Origin: Favolaschia claudopus
Lineage: Eukaryota > Basidiomycota > Agaricomycetes > Agaricales > Mycenaceae
Length of the DNA stretch: 64,000 nt
Direction: 5' to 3'
Assembly (NCBI GenBank): GCA_037176885.1
Contig: JAWWNJ010000062.1
Span: 1,054,001-1,118,000 of the forward strand
The position numbers were made by a program, and so were the translations under genes. Below the pieces are notes generated by a model. The model was not told the origin of the DNA. It searched no databases and saw only the letters and a program-made list of their open reading frames with translations. Shown piece by piece: positions 24,013 to 32,567 of the stretch (positions are counted from its first letter, which is position 1; each line of letters opens with the position of its first letter).

Positions 24013-24025
24013 GTCGCGGTCACGT
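24013..24025 (+). repeat. Right 13-bp target-site duplication of LINE derivative
   Basis: GTCGCGGTCACGT directly after the poly(A) run, identical to 22486-22498. Confidence 0.92.
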
Positions 24026-25295
24026 TACTTGCCGCGCCTGTTTTGCGGCTTGTCGGCCCGGCACATCTCTGTTCTCTACCACGACATTTGTTTAAGTGAG
24101 CGCGGGCTACGTTGTTCGTTCCCTTCTTCTTCTTCTACGCACACACTTCTTATAAATGCTCGGCCTTCATGCTTCCCCTTGCTTGGGTTTTTTTCAAAGG
24201 GTTCTCTCATGAAGTTTTTAGGGCCGCTGGTCTGACGGCCCCTTTGAAGCTACACTTCTCTTGACATTTTGAATATTTCCCGTTCGCTTTATGTCCATCC
24301 TATCTAGCAATGAATGCCGGAAGTCTATGAGGGCCGGGCTCTGCTTTCCTCCATGACTGACATAATGATAATGTGGATGATTGGACCAAGCTGTAGACTT
24401 CAACGTGAAAATCATCGACATGAGTACGCTGCGAGATTTTTTTGGGAACGAGTAGCGATCCAGAGAACGCAGAAGAGTAAACAGTAGACCGATTTGATCA
24501 GGAGATCCAGCCGTACGAGTAGCGACTGCAAATAGGTAGAGTGCGCATGAAAAACGAGTCAAACTGTGATGAGGTCCTCATGTCCATCAGCCAGCAGAAG
24601 ACGGTCATGTTTTTGTTGAAAATCGATGTACAGTTGATGGATTGAAATTTTGGGGACGAAGAAATACGAAATGAGCGGAGAAGGTCGCCATCGTATAAGA
24701 TCCAGACAACAGAACGCAGCAGAACAGCTGGCAAATTTGAAGAGGAACGAAGTTGCGGGACAGTGAAGTAAAAAATGAAGATGCAAGCAGATCCCCAGTT
24801 TTTTTCTTGTACTGCGCATTGCACTGAGTCCAAGCGACAACCCCGAGTAAGAATGATGCCTCCGGCAAACTCCTGCAGCTGAGTTGGTCCTTCAATTTCA
24901 AGGCCTCCACGCAGCGGTGGTCATGGTCAAAGCCTCCACGAGGCGGTGGTCATGGCGACGTACAGTGATCTTGCTTGTTCGTTTTCGTCTACAAAAGTGG
25001 TGTCCTCTATGTCTTTGGAACCACTTTGGCTCTATAGAAATGCTATAGGAACACGGGGAGACACGAGAAGGACCCAGTTAGAAATTTACGAGGGAAAGAG
25101 GTGAAAGAGGAAAAGAAAGAGCCAAATGTGACCACGCTGTCACGCCTAAGTTAAGATCTGCCGTGATCAACCAAAGTCTTGTCTCTAACTTTTGTACTTA
25201 CACTGTCCTCAACGTCTTGAACGTCCCCATCGTCGCTCTGCTTTCCTGGTTGTCCATAGGCGGTTCCCTTCTCTTGTTTTATTGTCTTTGCTATC
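24026..25295. other. Intergenic region before NDPK-like gene
   Basis: About 1.27 kb with no recognised gene. The minus strand has overlapping open frames of about 90-115 codons between 24218 and 24910, without a domain or convincing splice pattern. 24026-24235 continues in frame from the ATG left of the LINE if the insertion is removed. The last 200 bp should carry the promoter of the next gene. Confidence 0.5.
24903..24955 (+). repeat. Pair of ~24-bp direct repeats
   Basis: GCCTCCACG(C/A)(A/G)GCGGTGGTCATGG occurs at 24903-24926 and 24932-24955, a 29-bp period. Each copy can form a small CCTCC/GGTGG hairpin. Function unknown. Confidence 0.6.
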
Positions 25296-26998
25296 ATGTC
25301 TGCCTCTCCTCCTCTCTCTCCCAACGATTATGTCTCCGAACCTCCTCAACCTTCGCCTAACGCTGTTACCCGTACTGTCGCTATCATCAAGACCCATGCA
25401 TTGAACCACAGGTTCGACATTGAACGTCGCATTCAAGAAGCCAGCTTCGAGGTTCGGTCTTACCTTCAACCTCCGGAATCGAAGCTTATGATGAATTCAT
25501 TTCCCACCCCAGATTGTGAAAGAACGCCAGATGGAATTCGACGTCGAGTCTGATCCGGAGACCCTCTACGAGCTGTTTGGAGACGATGCGGACTCGTTGG
25601 GCGAGTGAGTGTGCACCCCATCCTCGTTAGAGTCAAACTGAGACCAAGCAAGGGGCCCTGTCTGGGTCTATGTTCTCGAGCGCCGACGAGCCGTGGAGGT
25701 TTGGCTCACTCTCATGGGCGACCGCGATCCAAATGTGGCTCGCCAGGAGTCTCCCAACTCCTTGCGTGCGCTGTATGGCACTGTGCTCGAAAAGAACGCT
25801 CTCATGGGCTCTCCCGACACGCAAAGTGCTGAAATACAGATAGCATCTCTCTTCGCATCCTCTCCTCCGTTCCCTACCTCAGAACTCCCGGACGCAGATG
25901 GGCGCTATGCTTCAATGCGCTCTATGTCCTCATCGGTGCTCGATGCCCTCCGTCAAACCACGTCGGATGAGGGCTATGCACCTTCCAATCCCTCCACCAA
26001 TGGGCAACGCCTTGCGCCAAACGGCAAGCCTCTCTTTAAGGCGCGCGGCCTGCCTGCCACGCACGCCGCACCAGACATTGTCCCGCGCACAACTAAGGCT
26101 GCGGCCTTGCGCGCGGGAACGGCAGTTGTGGCTGGCGGACCCTCTGTACCGCGCGCGCCATTAACAAAGGAGCAGTTGGCCAAGACGTTTGCAAATGTGC
26201 CGGGACATAAACGTGCGGAAAGCATAGCTGTAGCGAGCACTGCTGCACCAACCATTGCTCCACGTATGACTCGCGCGACGGCTCTTCGCTTGGGCCTTCC
26301 ACCGCCCGAACCTGTCCGCAAAGTCTCGGACAGTTCGGACAGGCAGACTTTCGATGGTGTTCCAGGGCACAAGCGTCGTGAAACCATCACAGTTGCCTCG
26401 GTGGGGGCGCCGACTGTTGCCCCGAGGCTTAACAGGAGCGCGGCTCTGCGCGCTACTAAAGATGCGGCGCCACCGTCGTCATTCCAATGTGAGTTCATCT
26501 CAGGAAGTTATGTTGTCCTGCTAAATATAACGGGATTTAGTCCGCCCACCAACGGCTCCTAAACTTCCTGGCCTGTCTCGAAGCAATTCTACAAGCTCTT
26601 TAGGGCAATATGGTACCAAACCACCGTCCAGACCGGCCAGTGCGGCTGGAGTAGCTACAACGAAGTCCACGCCATCGCGCCCTCGTCCTTCGAGCGTCTC
26701 CGTTCGCCCCGCTGCCGCACGTCCGTCTATCCTCCCAAACGCCAAACCCAGTCGCACCGACTCCGGTATCAGCCACGCCACGTCGACGTCCAGTGTCAAT
26801 GGTGATGCTGCTGCAAAACCGAAACCCCGTCCAAGCAGTATCAACACACCTATGATCGCGCCCCGGACCAACCGGAGCGCGGCGCTGCGAGCAGCTAAGC
26901 AGGAGGCAGAGAATGCTGCTGCGGCCAAGGCCGCTGCAAAGAAGGGGCGACCAAGTGTGCGACCTGCCGCCAGTGCGAGTGCCATCGCGACTTTCTGA
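25296..26998 (+). CDS. NDPK-fold pseudoenzyme with repeated APRxxRxxALR tail
   Basis: Four exons (25296-25451, 25513-25604, 25653-26488, 26541-26998) give 513 residues. Residues about 25-180 look like a nucleoside diphosphate kinase fold: RTVAIIKTHAL at the start, GPVWVYVLERRRAVEVWLTLMG, then SPNSLRALYG and KNALMGSPDTQSAE. In active NDPKs the last block reads RNxIHGSDS. Here the phosphorylated His is Met (codon 25804-25806), and GPTDP is GDRDP, so kinase activity is unlikely. The rest is low-complexity and basic, with four copies of a (I/V)(A/V)PRxx(R/K)xxALR motif, two of them inside a longer VPGHKR-ES/ET-(I)-VAS unit. The Ala/Lys-rich end looks helical. The tail function is not recognised; a scaffold or polymer-binding role is only a guess. 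Confidence 0.85.
26077..26898 (+). repeat. Four-copy APRxxRxxALR protein repeat
   Basis: Copies start at about 26077 (IVPRTTKAAALRAG), 26254 (IAPRMTRATALRLG), 26416 (VAPRLNRSAALRA) and 26855 (IAPRTNRSAALRA). Copies 2 and 3 are 162 bp (54 codons) apart and share the preceding VPGHKR...VAS segment, suggesting an internal duplication. Confidence 0.85.
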
Positions 26999-27447
26999 TC
27001 GCTGTGCTTGGTGCTCGACTTTTTTCTATGCATGTGGATCTACTTACATATAGGGTTGGGGAATTGTGTAAGTACATATGGTCTCAGAGGCAGATATTCA
27101 CGACATACATATAACTAACGAGGTCAGGGAGGCACGGGCTGGCTCCCGCAATTGACGAGCGCAGCTTGTTGTCTCGATCCCATGTCTTTATTCACTAGCG
27201 CTTATCTTCTATGTATATTTTGTCGGTATCTCTTGGTTGTATATGCTACTTCACGCGTTCTCAGTAGAAATACACCCCGATGTATATCTAGGGCTCTGCA
27301 ATAAGTTTCGTCCCATCTAAGCAAAATACTGCAGAGAGACGGGTTAATTTACAATATTAGGTATGGCCTATATACACTCGTCTCTTCCTTGTGGATGCTA
27401 CGACGATGTTTCTATATATCTCCAAAGAACCGCTGTCTGTGAGCAAG
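26999..27447. other. Convergent 3' spacer
   Basis: About 450 AT-rich bp between the stop codons of the NDPK-like gene (plus) and the Derlin gene (minus). It must hold both 3' ends. No gene seen. Confidence 0.5.
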
Positions 27448-28331
27448 TCAGCAGGGAGTTTTTGGCAGACGATATAAGACGTACAATCGAACGGGAGCCT
27501 CGCTGAACACCGTCGGACCTCCGAGCATTTCTCGTGTCCACACGTCGCGGAGGAACCAACCTACGTGGCCCACGGCGCATCCAACGAGGTCCCCTGCTGC
27601 GGCTTTCCACGTTCCATTGAGGATCCAGGAGAAAGCGACGAGCGCGATGGGGAGGTACGGCGCGGTGATGGTAATTATGCCGAAGAGGGAGATGGGTGTG
27701 GAGGGGTGGCGGCGCGACCAGAGGTAGATTGGGACGAACGCGAGGGAGGAGGATAGGAATGGGAGGTTGAAGAGGGGGGAGAGGGCCTGTATGTGACAGT
27801 ATATGGTTAATAAATGGTGGTGGAGGGCATGGAATTGAAAGAGACAGACTAGGAGCATGACGGAGGACAAGAGCAACAGCCAGAAGTAGTCGGCTTTGCG
27901 GTTCGGGAAGGACGATTCCTCAAGCATTCGGCTGTAGCGCATACTAAAGTGGGCGATAAGCGGGGGACTTGAATGGTAAAATAAGGTGGCGCGTACAAGA
28001 AGAAGAGATGGAAGATGAAATCAAGAGAAATAGGCCCGAAATAAAAGAACGTTGTCCCGGCGCGCCATGGCTGCAGCCATCGAATCAATAGCAGTAGTTA
28101 GACAAAGAGGGAGCACAACCTGTCCATTCAGGAAGCTTTTTGGGCTGAAGTATAGCTGGAGTGGTGTTACTAGTTGGCATTGCTGAATTACAAGATGGTT
28201 TGAGGGATTATGATTGAGTTCGAAGGACGGTGATTATTTACCACAGCAAGACTGGTGAGAACGGATAGAGCAAGCCAGCCCCTAGTAATGGGAGGGATTT
28301 GAGCGACCCAGGCTTCGATGCCCACTGGCAT
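27448..28331 (-). CDS. Derlin (Der1-like ERAD membrane protein)
   Basis: Rhomboid-like pseudoprotease of the ER membrane that helps move misfolded proteins out for degradation. It starts MPVGIEAWVAQIPPITRGWLALSVL, reads QLVTPLQLYFSPKSFLNG, then after an intron the conserved QPWR-AGTTFFYFGPISLDFIFHLFFL (WR motif of Der1 proteins), then after another intron MRYSRMLEESSF-RKADYFWLL. Several hydrophobic helices follow, then GHVGWFLRDVW near the C-terminus. No rhomboid Ser/His catalytic pair is seen, as expected for Derlins. About four introns. A CACTA-type transposon begins 71 bp upstream of the ATG, leaving almost no native promoter. Confidence 0.92.
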
Positions 28332-28401
28332 TTCGGAATGTGGTGGTGGAAGAGTTCAAGTACGATTAAATGAACGTGGCGTGTCGTGGCTGCTGGCAAA
28401 C

Positions 28402-28455
28402 CACCGGGGTTGCTGGCCTGATGGCGGATGGCGGAAATGATGGCGGATTGGCGGA
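28402..28455 (+). repeat. Outer element left terminal inverted repeat
   Basis: Begins CACCGGGGTTGCTGG and contains three spaced TGGCGGA units. It matches the complement of 37352-37405, imperfectly but over most of its length. Confidence 0.75.
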
Positions 28456-28571
28456 CGGCTTGGACCTATCTACTTGCAGCAATATGTACCGCACCAATAT
28501 TCTGCACCTAACTTCTTGCACCGAAATCTATGCAATGACTTCCCCGCACCATAATCCATTCACTTAACTCA

Positions 28572-28740
28572 GTGCGACAAACCCGCCCAATCTTCGTCCA
28601 CCGAACTTAGTCCACCCAACTTGCTGCAACGAATCCGTTCACCCAACTTGGTGCAACAAACCCGCCCAATCTTCGTCCACCGAACTCAGTCCACCCAACT
28701 TGCTGCAACGAATCTGTTGACCCAACTCGGTGCAACGAAC
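28572..28740 (+). repeat. 79-bp tandem repeat in subterminal region
   Basis: Two nearly identical 79-bp units start at 28572 and 28651 (GTGC(G/A)ACAAACCCGCCCAAT...); a partial third starts at 28730. The units are built from the TGCAACGAA-like subterminal motif of the outer element. Confidence 0.85.
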
Positions 28741-28840
28741 TCCACCCAATGTACACCAAACTTGTTACACAAAGATACCTCAGCCTGAAGTACCCTTGCG
28801 GCCTGGGACCATCTCGCGGTTCCTTCCTCTTCCCCAATTA

Positions 28841-30337
28841 TTTCAAAATTCATATCAAGTCAAGTTCAGGAGAAATAAAAGATAATATTCGAGTGGTACT
28901 ATACACAATGTACATAAATTGAGCCAAAGAACACCTGAAAGCCTAGTGACAACCATTGACTTCACCACTGCGAAAGATTTGTCAGTAAGAACACGGCGCA
29001 TAGCTGGCAGAGGTAGCATACCAAAGAACCGCTATCGCGCCAGAATATGGTCAGGATGGTTCCAATTGAATAACAGTCAGGACAGAACTCAATGGAATAT
29101 GAGAAGACCATACCTTTTGCCAAAACTAACTTACATACTTCACTCTCGAAGTTTCTGTTCGGAACGACTGGTTACACGGTAGATCGGTGCAATGATATCA
29201 ACACGGAAACTTACCACAATGCCGAAGGGAAGCAGGGAAAAAATCTGGGTGAAGTGTCAGATACGGGGAAGAGAAAACGTGAGTACAAGGCGATGCGCAC
29301 CACAAGTATCCACATTTATTGGCAGTATGCGATGGTATATATTACCGTCATACTCAAGTACAACATGTTGCTCTTGATCGTGACTCTGGCGAAACGGATT
29401 GAGGGCAGCGTTCGGCGTCAGCGAAGGGCCAGTCGTCGGCCGATAAGGCATTGCGGGGACAGCGACATTATGCGGAATTTCGAGATTGTCTTGGAATAGC
29501 AAGACGGGGTCGGAAGGCGGCTCCCCGCTGAATCGATTCAGCGGTTCTGGAGGAGCCAGCGTAGTTGAAGCGGGAAGGAGGGGAGTGCGTGGGAGTCAGG
29601 GTGTTGTTGTTGCTGAGTAGATGCGGTTTTGTCGTCGGTGGATCAGGTCAGCAGCGTGTTTTCGAGAGGTTGGAGAGGCGGGATGTGTAGCGCTGACGGT
29701 GATGCGCTGGGAGTTCAGAACGGGGCAGAGGGAGCGGGAGCGGGCGTTTGCACGAACTAAGCACCTCGGTTTGAGTTATTCGGAATTTGCGAGCGAGGTG
29801 GATGAAATGAGTGGGAAGCGGTGGCGGAGAGGAGAGCAACAAGTGCTGTGTCGAGGTCGGAGACTGCTTGTGAGAGAGAGATGGCTAGAAAGCGGTGAGT
29901 TGGGAGAGCATGAGAGGAAGGCGCAGTAGCCGCACCTTCGATGATTCTGGTTTCGCCGTAGGTCTCCACATTATAGAGAAGCGCGGGTACGTCGGTGCAA
30001 GTAGAGGCGAGGTGCCTGCTGGCGGTTGGCATGCCCAGCTCTCGTTGTCAGTCGTTGTTGTCGCCGGAGGGGTGAAAGAGAAGTTATAGCGCAAAGTAGG
30101 GGGACCGACGAAGAGGCGGAGGCTGAGAGCAGTCGGCAGTGCAGGCAGTGTTGGCTGCCGGCTTAAGAGTCAGACACCGGGGGTGACGAGCGCTGTCGAG
30201 CGCGGGATCCCTGAGAAGTCTCAGAAGATGGGAGAGGGCGACGAAGATGGTGGTACGGAAGGGTACGGAAGAAAGAGCGTGACGCGTCATTTTTTTGGTG
30301 ATGCGATGCCTGGGTGATTTTGGCTGCACAGTGCACT
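28841..30337. other. Internal sequence of outer element, no recognised gene
   Basis: About 1.5 kb of outer-element DNA before the nested insertion. The minus strand between 30094 and 29640 has overlapping open frames, GC-rich and coding-like, including a 91-codon frame at 29757-30032. None matches a domain I know. It could be a captured host fragment or filler. 28850-29500 is AT-rich with only short frames. Confidence 0.4.
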
Positions 30338-30375
30338 CACTCTGAGGGGGCCGGTCGGGATGAATATCAACCTAC
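30338..30375 (+). repeat. Inner element left terminal inverted repeat
   Basis: CACTcTGagGG...GGATgA pattern, pairing imperfectly with the complement of 37043-37080. Confidence 0.65.
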
Positions 30376-30827
30376 AGATCAACCAGCGTTAGGATGGAGA
30401 TCATACGAGGATAGGATGAATTTCAACGGACTCAGGATGAAAATGAGCGGTTCGTAGGTTGTTTTAGGCAGGATGATTAGTATTCTAAAACAGTTCGTTT
30501 CATCCTAAGCTCGTTTCAGCTGTTCCGCGTGAATATCAACCTACGTTAGGGTCGAAAAATCAACCAACTTCATGCGGCTTTTCATGCGCTCCAAGGCTGA
30601 TTTCTCACAGGACTCAGGATACATTTCAATGACAATCAAGATGAATTCATGTAGGCATACTAGGCACGGAAAGATAATTAAAACTACAACAATCGAGCGG
30701 AACGGAGCAGACAGTTGACTGTAATGGGAATGACATAGTGATAGACCATCGATATCGATGGCCTCGAGGCGGAACTAAACGGAGGCAAAATGAGTGACGT
30801 GAGACAAAATGAACACGCGCACGCACC

Positions 30828-32423
30828 TCAATTTGTACCGTCCTCCTCGTCGCTCGTGGCCTGCTCCTCACCGCCGCTCATGGCTTGGTCCTCGTCCTCT
30901 TCATCGTCGCTGGAAGGCTCACTGTGAACAATCAACTTGACCTTGCGTTTCGACACCTCCTTTGCCTTTCCCTTGCTGGATGTCGCCTTCTTGCTGGAAC
31001 TCGAGCGCGCCGCTACCTTCTTCTCTGCAGCTTGCTTCTTCTGGGCGGCACGGGCTTTGACAATCTTGTTGCGTCTGCCGCGAGGCGCGTTCGGGTTCCG
31101 TTTTGCTGAGTTGGCGCTCAAGTGGGAATATTTCGGGTCGACTTCGAGCCACTCGTGACGGTACGCGTTATTGCGCTTGTTCTTGAAGTACTGTCTGATA
31201 ATGTCTTCGGTAGCCCAGTCGTTATGGAAGCGCGCGAGGATCGGGTGCCTCTCTCGTGCCTGTTGTCGCGATGTGAGTAACCGTCTCGTACATCATAATA
31301 AATATACTCACCACTCGAAAGAACTTGCCTTTGACCTCGTTGGAGATCTCGCGCCACGGTTTCTCCCAGTTGAGACCTGCTCTTGCAGCCAAGTCTCTCA
31401 GGTAACGCTTCGGAGTTCGGGTAAGTCTTTGTCGCACAAAACAGTGTAACGTACCTGAATTCCTTTGTAGAGCTCCCTATCCCGGGTAGTCTTCCCCATG
31501 CCCATCGCGTCCTGGATGTTGTAGTTGGTCCCGGCCGTCCCCTTAGGCTTCGGGATATCATCCGTCATGGGGTCATCAGGTTCATCGCTGGTCACACCTC
31601 CGTGTGCGCGAGCCGCCTTGAGCTGCCGCTTGAGCTCGGCATTCTCGCGCTTCAGTTTCTCTGCACACAATGTGAGTGAATGGTAAGCTCGGCAGTTCGG
31701 ACCCTCACCTGCATCAAGGTCCTCGTCCACCTCCATGTCGTCTTGATCAGCATCGGCAGTGTCGCCTGTGATGATGTTCGTGCTAAGTGCTCAGACATTG
31801 GCGCCAAGGCTCGTATTTACCTTGAGCTGGCTTGATGAGCTTCGGCGGCGCTGGACGACGGTGAGCATGAGATGCTCGTCAACGACAGGAAGCTGCTTAT
31901 GCTCACCAGGTGCGTCAACATGAAGGCGCGTTGCGGGGTCTCCGACGGCCTTAGCTTGAGCAGCTATCACATCATCAACAACGCGTCGCGTGAGTCACGG
32001 GACATTGTTGATGTGATTATGCACTCACCCTCCACCACATCGTCTCCAGCAGTCAATTGCGCGACACGACGCTGCAAATCCTCCAACGCCTTGTTCGCAA
32101 CCTTCAATGCCTCAGCCTGCGCGTCGATTTTGGCTATAAGAATTGCAGTCAATTCCCGAGCGCCGTCAAGGTATTGTTCTCGCCTTACCTCGATGCTTGT
32201 CATTCTCAATGGCCGAGTAGATGATGTCGACGGTGTTGCAGTTGTCGATGTCGTATTTTTCTTCCAGCTGGGCATGGAAGCGCTTGAAGTCTTCCAAGGT
32301 AGGGCTTGGGAGGCGCCTGTTCTCCTTGTCTGCGGCTTTCCTGGGCGGCCGAGGCGCCGGCTTGGCCTGGGTGCTTGCCTTGGGTTCACTTTTGATCTTG
32401 CGAGGTGGGTTTACTGGTGTCAT
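30828..32423 (-). CDS. Plavaka accessory protein (putative DNA-binding, unknown function)
   Basis: Multi-exon gene divergent from the transposase. It starts MTPVNPPRKIKSEPKAST, basic and Pro-rich, followed by SPTLEDFKRFHAQLEEKYDIDNCNTVDIIYSAIEND. A coiled-coil-like stretch (AKIDAQAEALKVANKALEDLQRRVAQL) and KRENAELKRQLKAA come next. Then LRDLAARAGLNWEKPWREISNEVKGKFFRV and ARERHPILARFHNDWATEDIIRQYFKNKR, a Trp-spaced pattern reminiscent of Myb/SANT folds. The end is Lys/Arg-rich with acidic clusters. Its place in the element and its charge suggest a TNPA-like protein binding the subterminal repeats; that is inference. Exon boundaries between 31740 and 32160 are uncertain. Confidence 0.65.
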
Positions 32424-32567
32424 TGTGTTGCGCTGGGTTGATATTGACAAGAGCTGTAGGAGAGGAGATGGTGGTTCGAGTTAGAGCAAATTCAAATGTT
32501 TGTTTGTCACGCGTCGCTTTGCAATATCGCAGCACAGCATCCCTAATAAAGTATCTCTCTCCTTTCA
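32424..32567. promoter_or_regulatory. Bidirectional promoter inside inner transposon
   Basis: 144 bp separate the divergent start codons of the accessory gene (32423, minus) and the transposase (32568, plus), so both transcripts must start within or very near it. No specific element was identified. Confidence 0.5.

Noticed and set aside
29092..29499. 135-codon plus-strand frame in the outer transposon
   Set aside because: AT-rich, with no recognisable domain or splice partner, and overlapped by equally long frames on the other strand. Treated as chance.
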